DNA of 64,000 bases, taken from positions 248,001 through 312,000 of the forward strand of contig VRVR01000020.1 of the NCBI GenBank assembly GCA_009859145.1. The letters are read 5' to 3'. The DNA is from Andalucia godoyi. Its lineage: Eukaryota; Discoba; Jakobea; Jakobida; Andaluciidae. Each line of letters starts with the position of its first letter. The stretch's first letter is position 1. Shown here piece after piece: positions 1 to 9,607 of this stretch. The notes beneath the pieces are model-generated. The model was given only the letters and a program-made list of their open reading frames with translations. It was not told where the DNA came from and searched no databases. A program made the position numbers and the translations under genes.

Positions 1-1566
1 GTCTGAGTCGCCAGGAAGAACAGACAGATCATCAGAAATAGAGCTCTTTCGGATCTCGTATGGCTCATACAACCAGCGGAACGAATCGGCGGGCAAAGAC
101 CACTCTTCTGGGAACAAACTCTGCAATGCGTTGTACGACAAGCAGATGATTCCGCCTCCATTCGACACCACATCGAGCAATAGATTCTCGACGCTGCTTG
201 TCTGCGAGAATTGAATGCATTGCTGCATGGTCTGCAAGAACGACGCATACCAAGCTCCAAAGACATACTCCTCGGAACCAGCCATGTAGAACGTAGCCAG
301 CTTCATGACCATAACCGATTGATCTGCGAAATACGTGCACACCACGGAATTGTTCAATGATGATGCAACAATCGTCGCTGCCCCGATTGCAAGAGGCTCC
401 ATGGAGGCGGCGGCGTTGGATGATGACGGCTGACCAACCAACTTGCGGATCTGTTCATAGTGCTTGTACACGTCTCCCAGTGATGACTTTGGGGCTGTAA
501 ATCCTGCATTCGGGTTCTCTGGAGTCGCAACATTCTGGGGTTTAATAGGATGGATCACCGACGACGGAAGAACCGTGGGATCGGTCAAGCGCTTCAATTC
601 CTCATAGTGTGCATACGGATCTTCCGGAGCTTTCAATTTGTCCTTGGTGTGCACGTCATGACCCGAAGCCTTGTGAATTCTCCGGAACTTTGAGTTCTTC
701 GATTTGAACGTAATCTGCTCATAGTCCACAGTCGCAGGGCCCGAGATAGCAGGCAGCGTACGTGCATACAAATCAGCGGCATTGGCAAACGCCGCCTGCG
801 AAACAATCAAGCGAGGAATCGCAACGAAATCAGTCGTTGCTCCTCCGAATGCAAACGTGATGCTATCGGTATTCGGAAGAGAGATGGACCGTCCAATCGC
901 GAGCGCCGGAATAAGATTCTTCACTGCGTTGTTGAAGCGAACACCATGGTCTCGAGACACTCCAGCTCGATCACCAAGTCCCTGGATGTAGTCCTTGATC
1001 GGAAGCCCGTCCACAGAAAGAATGGGCCGTCCTATGTATTTCTGCAAGTCGATTTGACCGCCCACCCACGCAGAGTACCGAGACCCAGCAATTACCGTTT
1101 CACCCGCTGCAACCACCAAAAACTGATTATTATCAGCAACTGAAGCAGTGACCTGGAAAGGCAAAACATACAAAAACGTATAGTACGCCGCAGGGGGAAA
1201 ATACAATGTATGTGCATCTCCCAGTCTGGCAAACACCTCGGAAAGATCTTGGTGGAAAGCATAGTCTGAGGCATAGGCAGTCGCAGCAATTCTGTCCAAC
1301 TCTGCATTCAGATCCACCTTGATGTAAAATGGAGCGCCAGAATCCGTTGAAATGTCCGCAAACGCATACAGCTTCACAAGATTCCGCAGCTGTGCAACAG
1401 TCTGCGACTGAACCGTTGAGGACAGCGGGATCAAGTCCACACATGCTTGAAGTTGAGAAGGCCTCAAACCCTGCAAAACCGCTACCGTGCAAGCATCGTT
1501 GTCCGCACGCGACACCGAAAGCAGCGCCAACCCGATCACAACCGTCGCAAAGAAGACAGCACGCAT
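1..1566 (-). CDS. S41-family (tail-specific-like) serine protease homolog, 3' end outside window
   Basis: The reading frame opens at an ATG at 1564-1566 and is open for 522 codons to the window edge, so the C-terminus is missing. Residues 1-21 form a hydrophobic signal peptide ending near SRA, so the product is probably secreted or enters the endomembrane system. Two S41 landmarks are visible. LGDAHT (His119) matches the conserved D-x-H-T segment that supplies the catalytic histidine. LLDVVSNGGG (about 462-471) matches the strand preceding the nucleophile loop. The catalytic serine would lie past the edge, so activity cannot be judged. Fungal and protist secreted S41 proteins have this arrangement. 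A non-catalytic homolog is the main alternative. The start is well supported by the signal peptide. Confidence 0.6.
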   Translation of the reverse strand, partial: MRAVFFATVVIGLALLSVSRADNDACTVAVLQGLRPSQLQACVDLIPLSSTVQSQTVAQLRNLVKLYAFADISTDSGAPFYIKVDLNAELDRIAATAYASDYAFHQDLSEVFARLGDAHTLYFPPAAYYTFLYVLPFQVTASVADNNQFLVVAAGETVIAGSRYSAWVGGQIDLQKYIGRPILSVDGLPIKDYIQGLGDRAGVSRDHGVRFNNAVKNLIPALAIGRSISLPNTDSITFAFGGATTDFVAIPRLIVSQAAFANAADLYARTLPAISGPATVDYEQITFKSKNSKFRRIHKASGHDVHTKDKLKAPEDPYAHYEELKRLTDPTVLPSSVIHPIKPQNVATPENPNAGFTAPKSSLGDVYKHYEQIRKLVGQPSSSNAAASMEPLAIGAATIVASSLNNSVVCTYFADQSVMVMKLATFYMAGSEEYVFGAWYASFLQTMQQCIQFSQTSSVENLLLDVVSNGGGIICLSYNALQSLFPEEWSLPADSFRWLYEPYEIRKSSISDDLSVLPGDSD

Positions 1567-2002
1567 CGAAGTCTCGCCCTCTCCGAAATCAATTCAGAAA
1601 AGCCTCCACACTCACACTCACACTCACACTCACACACACTCACACTCACTCACACACAATCACTCAAGAAAAAAAGGGTTTTAAAAATATCAAAAAATGA
1701 AGAAACAGAAATGCACATGAGAAACAAGGGAAATAAAGGCCTACATCAACGAACGTTTGGTAAATGGAAAAGGAAAGCGCCTTTGGCGTGGAAAAAGAAA
1801 TTGCAATGGGATTTTCGAGCATGTCGGGGCTTTTTTAAATATCCGATGCAGAAACACGCTTAAAACTCAGAAACGCCAGGATGATCAAAATAATACGGTA
1901 AATAACAATTAAAATGATGTAGTATTTTTATTATCATTTCCGCCACTTCTCTTTTCTTCTTGTTGCTGTGTTGAGAGAGGAGCGGTGAACGAGGGGACTG
2001 GA
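1567..2002. other. Divergent intergenic region with a CACTCA microsatellite
   Basis: This spacer separates two divergently transcribed genes and should hold both promoters. A CACTCA/CA-rich simple repeat runs from about 1608 to 1660, followed by A-rich sequence. No other gene is evident. Confidence 0.6.
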
Positions 2003-2566
2003 ATGGCTCCAGTGAAAATCCTTGCAGTGTGTCTTGGAAACATCTGCAGATCTCCTGCTGCAGAAGCTGCGTTGAAGGAATCGTTGTCTGCAAACGGGTT
2101 CAACGACGCAGTGGTTGACTCGGCCGGGACAGGCGGTTGGCACGTAGGAGAGAAACCGGATGGTCGCATAAGAGCTGCGGGGAAGAGAGCCGGGCTTCTT
2201 ATTGATGGCGCCGCACGAAAGGTCGATGTGGCGGATTTTGATTCGTTCGACTACATTCTTGCAATGGACAAGTCGAATTATCTCAATTTGGCCATCTTGT
2301 CGTCGAAGACGAATCATTATAAGAAGAAGAAAGAGGAGAAAGTAGAAGGTGTTGGTGCAAAGCTGTTCATGTTTGGTGAGTTTGCAGGTCCTGCATTCGT
2401 TGGAAACGAGAATAAGCACGGAAACCCACCCGAAGTCCCTGATCCATATTACGGAAGTGATTCCGACTTTGACTACGTGGTGAAGATGGTTCGCGATTGT
2501 TCTGAGAACTTTGTATGCCGTCTAAAGAATGGAACACTGCCACGAAAAAGTTCTGTGTGCACTTGA
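2003..2566 (+). CDS. Low-molecular-weight protein tyrosine phosphatase
   Basis: The 187-residue product starts at the ATG at 2003; an upstream in-frame GTG is not needed. It carries the LMW-PTP signature near the N-terminus: Cys10 in CLGNICRS, a C-x5-R phosphate loop with Arg16. The general-acid aspartate is in the C-terminal DPYYG (Asp147), where the two tyrosines are the usual phosphorylatable pair. It should hydrolyse phosphotyrosine in the cytosol. It is about 30 residues longer than typical members because of a lysine-rich insertion near residues 100-120 and a Gly/Asn-rich segment before DPYYG. It is convergent with the disordered protein downstream, with a 57-bp gap between stops. Confidence 0.93.
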   Translation: MAPVKILAVCLGNICRSPAAEAALKESLSANGFNDAVVDSAGTGGWHVGEKPDGRIRAAGKRAGLLIDGAARKVDVADFDSFDYILAMDKSNYLNLAILSSKTNHYKKKKEEKVEGVGAKLFMFGEFAGPAFVGNENKHGNPPEVPDPYYGSDSDFDYVVKMVRDCSENFVCRLKNGTLPRKSSVCT

Positions 2567-2623
2567 AAAGTTGGCAAGTGCTCTGTTACAAAGTTGTAAA
2601 ATAAGAAGCCTGTTCGTCCTCCT

Positions 2624-4702
2624 TTACGAAGGAGAGCCATTCGTCGACTCGAAATCATCCGAATAGTCTGCGATTTCCGACACCTCTTCGGTTGCTGCAT
2701 ACGATGACGACGACAGGGACGCTCGCGGATCCTCTGGCTTTGTAGGACTCGTCCCGGCGACAGACGCGTCGGCGTAATCGAATTGCGTGGGCTGCAAATC
2801 AACGACGTCCGGATGAACTTTGAGTTCCGCACGGAAGATGTTCACAACGAAGGCGTCGAGAATAAGCGCCGCTTCCTTGAAACACTCATCGGTAACCTCT
2901 TGCGAGAGCTTCGAGGCAATAAGGTCCAAGTTGGCTGCTGTCGACAAATCACCGTCATTGTACAGCTCCTTGGTATCCCGAAGATTCTTCCAGTAAGCTT
3001 CGCGTTGGCGAAAAACAGCGGTGGAACACGGGATCGACGACACATCGTCAATCTTCGCAGCTGCAGAAGAAGAGACTGTTTCCAGAGCAGAATGGGTCTG
3101 TGGGAATGGTGCACCGGGTCGCAGACTCGCGGATCCAAATCCAGGCACTCTCTGCTCATCGATCTTCGGTACGATGTCTTTCAATTTTTGCGCTGCAACC
3201 TGCCTCGTATCGTCCACAAACAGAATCTCCAAGGCGTCGCCTTTTTTTCTGGGGTGGTGCGTGTCTGGCCGGTACTGACCAAGAACCCGCTTGAATATCT
3301 GCTCTTCTTCGGCTTCCATCGCTTCAAGAACGCGCAAAAGACTATCCGCATCCGCATCCCGCGCTGGCGCAGGTATCTTCTTCATTGCCCGTTTCACCTT
3401 CGTTACCTTCTTTGACTCTTTGGGAGCTTCGTCCACCTCGGACGCTTGCACACCAGCTTCATTGCCCACAATGAAGACTGACACATCTTTGGGGGGCGTC
3501 TGGGGCGCCTGGATCGCGAGCGACGAAGAGTTTCCCAGCATGTCGGCAAATGTTTCGTCTTGGCTGCGTTTCTCTACCCCAACTGTCCTTTGTGCACTCT
3601 GTCTTTTCTGCAGAAACTTGTTGATAGAATTCAGCAAGAATGTCACTCGAGACACATCCGGCTTCTCGGCTGCTTCTTCCTGTGGCGATTTTCTGTACGA
3701 AAGCAGAGAATCTTTGTGGTGGTCCGCGTCCGATACTCGCTTTGTCGGAGTTTTGGACGGCGTGGATACAATTGCTCCAGGCAGCCTGGGAGACTTTTGC
3801 TTCGCCAGTTTCCGCAAGTACTGTTGGAGCGAACTCTTGTTGCTCTGCAACCGGCTGTTCTCCGCAGCCATATCGTCAAACGACTTGTGGGGAGTGCTGT
3901 CTACGACGAATTCTCGCGACTTTTGATTCTCGCGCAACTGCTTGAACGGGTCATAGTGTGTCCTCAGAACCTTTCCATTCCCTTCCAAACTCTTCGGCCC
4001 AGCATTTCTGGGCTCATACTTGGAGTGTCTCACTGGATGCACATCCAATGGAGGCTCCTTTTTGACGGCTGCTGACGCCGGGCGGTTCACGACCGCCGAT
4101 GGTCTTTCCGATGGCTTTGGAACAACTGCAGATTGCGCTATTTTCGACAAGAACTGGGCATCTCGGGACTCTGGACTCATGTTTTCTTTGCTCGCCTTGG
4201 AAGCGACAACAGTCCTCGTGGTGCTCACGGGAGCTGCGCGATCATCGGAGCTGCGAGAATAGCTGGGGTTCGCAGAAGAGGGTCTCTTCACGATTGCACC
4301 CTTGGAGGCACCACCGTCCACCACAACAAATGACGGCTTTGGGACTTTTGATTGCATGTTTGAAGAAGAAGGAAGCACCGTCTTCTTATCTGAACCATAT
4401 CCTTTCTGCGTCAACTTTGCTGAAAACTCTGGTAGCTCCGCGCGGTACATCATCTTCTGAATGTCCTCCTCATACTTGCGCAGCTTGAGTTCGCGGTTTG
4501 CATCCTTTTGTGCAAGTTCCCAGGCAACCGCAAACACAGTGTCCGGCATCTCGCGGTCCGAGTATTCTTGGAAGGAAACAGGAATCGCAGTGGAGAAGAT
4601 GTCAGCAGTCGCAAAGTCTGGTTGCGACGGACTGGGAGTTGCAAAGTGGGACAATGCTAATGACGGAGCATTTGTAAATACAATCGGTTTTGGATCGCTC
4701 AT
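2624..4702 (-). CDS. Large disordered protein with acidic YSDDFES tail, centrosome/cilium-like
   Basis: The 692-residue product starts at the ATG at 4700-4702 (MSDPKP). An upstream in-frame ATG would add a lysine run encoded by a CTT tract and is less likely. The N-terminal 100 residues contain a helical charged segment (REL..RKYEEDIQKM). The middle is Ser/Lys/Pro-rich and probably disordered. The last 150 residues are more ordered, with a helix-rich block (about 580-630), then the acidic stretch IADYSDDFES close to the end. YSDDFE-type motifs recur in centrosomal and ciliary scaffold proteins, which is the only functional hint; no catalytic domain is visible. Assignment to a named family would be speculation. 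Confidence 0.6.
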   Translation of the reverse strand: MSDPKPIVFTNAPSLALSHFATPSPSQPDFATADIFSTAIPVSFQEYSDREMPDTVFAVAWELAQKDANRELKLRKYEEDIQKMMYRAELPEFSAKLTQKGYGSDKKTVLPSSSNMQSKVPKPSFVVVDGGASKGAIVKRPSSANPSYSRSSDDRAAPVSTTRTVVASKASKENMSPESRDAQFLSKIAQSAVVPKPSERPSAVVNRPASAAVKKEPPLDVHPVRHSKYEPRNAGPKSLEGNGKVLRTHYDPFKQLRENQKSREFVVDSTPHKSFDDMAAENSRLQSNKSSLQQYLRKLAKQKSPRLPGAIVSTPSKTPTKRVSDADHHKDSLLSYRKSPQEEAAEKPDVSRVTFLLNSINKFLQKRQSAQRTVGVEKRSQDETFADMLGNSSSLAIQAPQTPPKDVSVFIVGNEAGVQASEVDEAPKESKKVTKVKRAMKKIPAPARDADADSLLRVLEAMEAEEEQIFKRVLGQYRPDTHHPRKKGDALEILFVDDTRQVAAQKLKDIVPKIDEQRVPGFGSASLRPGAPFPQTHSALETVSSSAAAKIDDVSSIPCSTAVFRQREAYWKNLRDTKELYNDGDLSTAANLDLIASKLSQEVTDECFKEAALILDAFVVNIFRAELKVHPDVVDLQPTQFDYADASVAGTSPTKPEDPRASLSSSSYAATEEVSEIADYSDDFESTNGSPS

Positions 4703-5197
4703 TTCCTTGATCAATGACCCTTTATGGCTTCTTCTCAAATTAATAGCAATTGTTGTTACCTTTTTCTGTCTTTTCTTCTTCTTCTTCTTCTTCTTCTGTT
4801 GGCACTGTTCAAAGAGGCGCTCAGCGTTAAATGTACATGAATTCGGGTTATACGCCAAAAATAAATCTCAAAATACACACTAGCAAGTTGCACAGCACGA
4901 AAGAATCCTTGTCATTGTCACTTTGCCTTCTATTATTATTATTTTTATTTTATTATTTTTTTTGGACTCTCACTTTTTGGTGGGAAAGCCTTGTTTAACG
5001 ACACTGTTACAGCAGCTGCAGATTTGCAGACTTGCAGACCCGCATGTGCTGCTGGCTGTAGTCCAGATGCATTTGGCAAATCTGTGGGAAAGGAAAGAAA
5101 ATGCAATTAACGTTGCTTTGGCGTACCATGCGCGATGGCATTCGTGGGTGTGTGTGATATGCATGGGGGTGTGTGGCTGGGAGCGTGAAAGTGTAAA
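4703..5197. other. Divergent promoter spacer
   Basis: This lies between two divergent start codons. It contains a CTT-repeat tract (about 4770-4800) and AT-rich runs near 4935-4970. No RNA gene or extra coding exon is apparent. Confidence 0.5.
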
Positions 5198-5477
5198 ATG
5201 TCCATTGAGCTTGTAATTGGAAAGCTGAACGATGCGGAAATGCGAGTGTCCAGAGAACTGAGTGCGGATTCTCTCGCGGACTTTCGAGATGCCATTGACA
5301 ATGCTTCATTTCAAATGCGGTTTTTTAAAGACGAATCTGCAGAGTTCAGCAGTCTAAACGACGCGCTCAAGCGATGTAGACAGGTGGAAGTTGCCTTTCG
5401 CGAAAAGTTGCGAAAAGACCAGAGTTTACTGAATCGATCGCAGTTGGTCCACCGAAGTCACAGTTATAACAGTAGTC

Positions 5478-5508
<31 letters not shown>

Positions 5509-5827
5509 TGGTGGTGGTTTGCACAAGAAGATGGAGCATGCAAGAGCAGAACAGACAGTTGAATCTCTGAAGCGAGTGAGGAAAATGCTACTGGAGGAAC
5601 TGGAGAAGCTCGGATCCAACATGGATGTTCTCAGTCAGGGAACAAGCTTACTGCAGAGCAACGTCAAGGTGCATGAAAGCTACGGCTCGGTCATGTCGGT
5701 AGCGGGTCGCGCATTAAGGGGACTGAGAAGAAGACAGCTGACGGATACTGCGATCATACTCTTTGTGTTTGCATTTTACATTCTTTGTATTCTATACGTG
5801 ATCCGAAAGAGACTGCCGTTTTTGTAA
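5198..5827 (+). CDS. SEC20: Sec20/BNIP1-family Qb-SNARE
   Basis: The 209-residue product is a tail-anchored protein. Its C-terminal half matches the Sec20 family: a SNARE-like helix beginning ESLKRVRKMLLEELEKLG, then SLLQSN and VMSVAGRALRGLRRR, and one transmembrane segment at about 186-203 followed by a short RKRLPFL tail. Sec20 is the Qb-SNARE for Golgi-to-ER retrograde fusion, working with Ufe1/syntaxin-18, Use1 and Sec22. The N-terminal half is a helical regulatory region. Between the halves lies a run of about 13 glycines encoded by GGT/GGC triplets (about 5480-5518), which probably acts as a flexible linker and is liable to slippage. The start is the first ATG after an A-rich leader. 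Confidence 0.85.
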
Positions 5828-6268
5828 AAAAAATCAAATTTTCTATTGCGCCTCCTCATGTAGCATTGCATGGTGTGGTGAGAGGTGTTCACTGCCTCCG
5901 TACGCAACTTGTCTAACTCCCTTCAGAAAAGTAAAAGTTGAAAATGCTTGCAAAACTCTCGAAAGAGACTCGAAAGACGACTCTTTCCGAGCCTTACTGC
6001 GCGATACGATACAACACTTCGCCTAGATGGTTTACCAAGCCTCGGCTGTCCTCCGACCCACCCGAATCACAGCCGAAAACGGCATGATGGGCTTTGCCGG
6101 ATCGTCGCCCAACCTTCCATTCTGATCGATGCCTATAAACACGATTCGGCCGGTCGCTTCCGGGCTCCCCGGTCGTCGTCCTGCCACTGATGCCGCCGAT
6201 CTTTTGGACTCCATTAACAAACGCCGTATTTCGGAGGAGGTCGAACTTGCGCCGCCGACAGAGCGCAC
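5776..6268 (-). CDS. Candidate small two-exon gene, function unknown
   Basis: This is a tentative model. Exon 1 (6036-6268) starts at an ATG 53 bp from the divergent propeller gene. It encodes a frame of ordinary composition containing SSEIRRLLMESKR and GRIVFIGIDQNG. A GTAAAC donor and an AG acceptor define a 115-bp intron (5921-6035) that joins in phase to exon 2 (5776-5920), continuing as ELDKLRTEAVN. The predicted product is about 125 residues. Exon 2 would overlap the last 52 bases of SEC20 on the other strand, and the donor is not the GTATGY usual here, so the 3' half is doubtful. A single-exon 78-residue protein (stop just after the donor) is the alternative. I recognise no family. Confidence 0.3.
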
Positions 6269-6321
6269 CTATCGCATACTATTCATTACGTAACCAAAAA
6301 CAAAATAATCACAGTATACGT

Positions 6322-8046
6322 ATGCTTCGAGTGGACAGGCAACCGCTGGCGCTCTTGCCGCTGGCTCGCCAGGCCGTGTACTCCAGTCACAGCAGCCTTG
6401 TTTACACCATATCAGAACATTTCCTCCAGGTCTACCGAGTCGACGAAGCAGAAACGCTTTCGTGTGGGATCATTGCTCTGTCGGATCTGTGTACACTAAC
6501 TAACCGCGAGTTGGATTATACGCTCCACAGAACGTCAGACTTTGTCGGGATTTCTAATGCAACATCTCCCAATCACGTGCTGCTGTCCACCACGTCGGGG
6601 GGAATCATGTTTGTGTCGTGCGAGTGTTTCGAAAACGAAGCGTTCTTTGAGTGTCTGGAGTTTGCGGATCTCACCGGGTACATGGCGGAGAATGATCGGG
6701 TGTTGGCAGCCCACGCACATCCTTCAATCCCGTTTGCAGGAGTTGTTCTGTTTGAATCAGGAGCCGCGTCGGCATTTGTCTTTCAGGACGAGTTTCTCAT
6801 CATTCCGTGCATTCTGCCCTCGTCGGATGACGCCGCATCCAGTGCTCGGTTCATTAACGATTCCGTATGCGCCATCGGTTCGACCACGGGGTCGGTCCAT
6901 CTGTTCGACATGTCGCTCGTGACGCTGTGTGACTCGGAAGTGCTGGAAGCGCAAGACTCCGTGACGCCGTGTGGGTCTGCTGTGAGCGATGTGCTGCAGG
7001 TGGACTGTGGTGCCAGTACACTCCTGTTTGTTGGACACTATGACGGTTCCATCTCCGTCCTTGATGCAGGAGTCGGAAAGATCCTGTGTCGGTATCCTTC
7101 GCGTCCAGGACTCCAGCTCCTGGTCAAGTTCCCAGGCGTCTTTGAGAACAGCTGTCTTTCCTGCATCCACACAGCGTCCAGCAGCTCCCGCTCGCGCCCG
7201 CGGATTACGAAAATCGAAAAGCAGGAACTCGTCTGCGGACAGCTTGCAGTGACCCCACGCGATGACAAGTGGCTGTTCTTTTCGTACGCAGACGGCTCGG
7301 CGTATGTGCTGGGCCTCCAGTCGGACTCGGTGGTGGATGTCAAATCGGCGTTGCCCGATGTTCGGAAGTTCATGAATTCCGTGGAGGTAACCGCACCCTC
7401 AGAGACTGCCAGTCTCGATGGAACTGTATCAGTCTTTAGCCTCTCCGACTTTAGAATAGAGCCTGACCAGAGATATCTCACGAAAACCGTCATCTGTTTT
7501 GATGTCTTTTATGGATTTCAGAAATGTGCGATGAAGCTGCCTCTCCGGAGACGAGCTCACAATTCAGAAGGTGCAAAGTGCACGCCGACCAAGGTGGACA
7601 TGAGCCTGGATCTGTCAGAGCTACCGTCCTACGCACCACAAGAAGCGCTCTTCTCTGAACGCGACTGGATGGACTCAACGGCAACAACATTGTTTGAAGA
7701 GACATCCACAGCGACGAACAGTGGCACCCTGTCCATCAGCCAGAAATTCGAAAACTTGCATGTTCGGTCCAACAATCCTGTTTTTGAGTCCAGTTTGGTG
7801 CAGCATTCAGAAGTCTTGATGGATTCAAGGGACCGACGAATAGCAGAGTTGGAGCAGGACTTGGAAGACAATCGGCAAAATGTGAAACGCGCCATGGATA
7901 TGCTGGCAGAATTTATGGATGAAGCCCGCCAAAAGCTAAACAGTCAACGGAAAATGCTCGCAGCCGCGCTCAAATTGGACAGTCCAGAAAAGTACGCGGC
8001 AGTTTTCCGCATGATGGACGAAATGACCGGGGAACAATCATGCTAG
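6322..8046 (+). CDS. Beta-propeller (WD40-like) protein with C-terminal coiled coil
   Basis: The 574-residue product starts at MLRVDRQP; the in-frame ATG at 6190 is less likely because it sits inside the divergent candidate gene. Residues 1-430 read as degenerate propeller strands, with phrases such as AIGSTTGSVHLFDM and LFVGHYDGSISVLDA typical of WD40 blades. Residues 430-510 are Ser/Thr-rich and probably disordered. Residues 510-570 form a heptad-like helix (RRIAELEQDLEDNRQN through QRKMLAAAL). The architecture suits a scaffold that oligomerises through the tail, as in centrosomal WD proteins such as NEDD1, but the sequence does not allow a named assignment. Its stop overlaps the convergent PLP-enzyme gene by 9 bp. 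Confidence 0.7.
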   Translation: MLRVDRQPLALLPLARQAVYSSHSSLVYTISEHFLQVYRVDEAETLSCGIIALSDLCTLTNRELDYTLHRTSDFVGISNATSPNHVLLSTTSGGIMFVSCECFENEAFFECLEFADLTGYMAENDRVLAAHAHPSIPFAGVVLFESGAASAFVFQDEFLIIPCILPSSDDAASSARFINDSVCAIGSTTGSVHLFDMSLVTLCDSEVLEAQDSVTPCGSAVSDVLQVDCGASTLLFVGHYDGSISVLDAGVGKILCRYPSRPGLQLLVKFPGVFENSCLSCIHTASSSSRSRPRITKIEKQELVCGQLAVTPRDDKWLFFSYADGSAYVLGLQSDSVVDVKSALPDVRKFMNSVEVTAPSETASLDGTVSVFSLSDFRIEPDQRYLTKTVICFDVFYGFQKCAMKLPLRRRAHNSEGAKCTPTKVDMSLDLSELPSYAPQEALFSERDWMDSTATTLFEETSTATNSGTLSISQKFENLHVRSNNPVFESSLVQHSEVLMDSRDRRIAELEQDLEDNRQNVKRAMDMLAEFMDEARQKLNSQRKMLAAALKLDSPEKYAAVFRMMDEMTGEQSC

Positions 8047-9084
8047 CGCGGCTTCGATCGCATCGTGAAACAGTCCCAACAGCCCTCCTGTGAACCAAAA
8101 GCAAACATTCTTCTCCTTCTCGCTCGGATCTTTTTGAAGGTGTTCCAGCATACCCGTAAAACACTTTGCGCTGTAGGAGACATCGAGCACCATTCCAAAA
8201 GACCGTGCCAACTGCTGAATGACCTTCACTTCCTGGTCAAACGGCAGTCCGTAGCCCGGTCCAATGTACTCGTCATAGACGTCAAAATCCGATTCTTCCA
8301 CCAATGGACCACTGCCTGGTACGTACTGCGTCACAAAGCCCGCGCACAGCTGCAGTATCTTCGTCTTGAAAAACGCAGCAGAATCACACACTGCGAAGCC
8401 CTTGACGCGAATGTCGCGCAGTCTGCCTCTCAGCGCGAAGCCGACAAGAAGGCCGGCCATGGTACCCGCGGACCCGATTGGAACGTAGATCTCACTGATC
8501 GTTTCAGGAATTCCATTCTTTCCCAGCTGCTCCAGAAATTCAAACGCTCCATTCACGTATCCCCACATCCCACAAATATTCGAACCGCCTTCCGCAACCA
8601 CTTCCAAATTGTGCGTTTCCGCAATTGCAGTCATGATTTCCATCCGTTTTGCAGCGTACTCCTCCCTGGACACCCAGTGGATCTCAGCACCCACCAGCCT
8701 GTCTATGAAAAGATTGCCTTGCGGGACGACTGCGGCTTCTGAAGGCGGAATTCGCAGCAAAAGATGGCATTGGATGCCGAGAACGGCGCAAGCAGCAGCA
8801 GTCGCCCTGCAATGATTGCTTTGCCAGCCTCCGCACGTAATGACTCCTTTCTTTGCTTTGGTCTCGATGGCGTCGTGAAAAAGATATTCCAGCTTTCGAA
8901 GCTTGTTTCCCGAGCACAAAAGCCCCGGATGCGTTTCGTCATCATGCTTTACGAACAACTGCACGTGCTTTGGAATACTCAATATGCTTTCATCGGAATG
9001 CCGTGAATTCAAATCGAGATGCGACACTCGAGTAGGAAGCCTCGCTAGTGCAATTCGACCAGGTTCTTGCGCCGTGTGGAGCAT
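8038..9084 (-). CDS. D-cysteine desulfhydrase / ACC-deaminase-like PLP enzyme
   Basis: The 348-residue protein has the fold-type II PLP signature of the D-cysteine desulfhydrase/ACC deaminase family. Lys61 in SGNKLRKLEY is the Schiff-base lysine. CGGWQSNHCRATAAAC is the characteristic substrate/PLP loop, and EGGSN..GMWGY follows further along. The QSNHCRA form is closer to D-cysteine desulfhydrase than to classical ACC deaminase, so conversion of D-cysteine to pyruvate, sulfide and ammonia is the better guess; ACC deamination cannot be excluded. Full length for the family. The last codons overlap the convergent propeller gene, giving a coding-coding overlap at 8038-8046. Confidence 0.85.
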   Translation of the reverse strand: MLHTAQEPGRIALARLPTRVSHLDLNSRHSDESILSIPKHVQLFVKHDDETHPGLLCSGNKLRKLEYLFHDAIETKAKKGVITCGGWQSNHCRATAAACAVLGIQCHLLLRIPPSEAAVVPQGNLFIDRLVGAEIHWVSREEYAAKRMEIMTAIAETHNLEVVAEGGSNICGMWGYVNGAFEFLEQLGKNGIPETISEIYVPIGSAGTMAGLLVGFALRGRLRDIRVKGFAVCDSAAFFKTKILQLCAGFVTQYVPGSGPLVEESDFDVYDEYIGPGYGLPFDQEVKVIQQLARSFGMVLDVSYSAKCFTGMLEHLQKDPSEKEKNVCFWFTGGLLGLFHDAIEAALA

Positions 9085-9607
9085 CTTGGAGTCGAATCCA
9101 CAGTGCGTTTTGGACGTGTACAGTATTAAATCCGAAAAAACGAAAACAATCGTCTTTCATTTCATTTCATTTAATTAAAAAAAAAAGCCAAAATAGACAT
9201 TCTTAATTAACTTTGCTCGTGTGTGCTGGTGTGTGTGTTTTGTAGCTGGAGCAAAGGAAGTCCGAAAGCACTTGCTGCTCGATACGTAGTGATTGCTGTT
9301 GTTGGATGATGGCCCATCAACGTAAGCTTGCTCATACGTACTCGTAACGTCAGCAAAAAAATTTGCACAAATCATTGAATCGCTTAGCAACGCCCGTTCT
9401 TCACACAGTTGTTAATGTTATTCCTAATGATGCTTACGGACGCGGATCGAAGTGACCAGTAGTTTTTGTATAGAAGATTGTTCGTTCAAAAAAGAAGTAG
9501 GATTGCTGATCATTGAGGAACATTAGAGCGTTGCGGAGGCTGGTGTGTGGTTTAATTGACTGATACGTTTGTGCGTTTTGTGCGTTTTGTGTGGTCTGTT
9601 TCCAAAG
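9085..9607. other. Divergent promoter spacer
   Basis: This is AT-rich sequence between two divergent genes. It includes a TTCATTTCATTTCATTT run and an A10 tract near 9176. No further gene, tRNA or repeat is visible. Confidence 0.5.
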
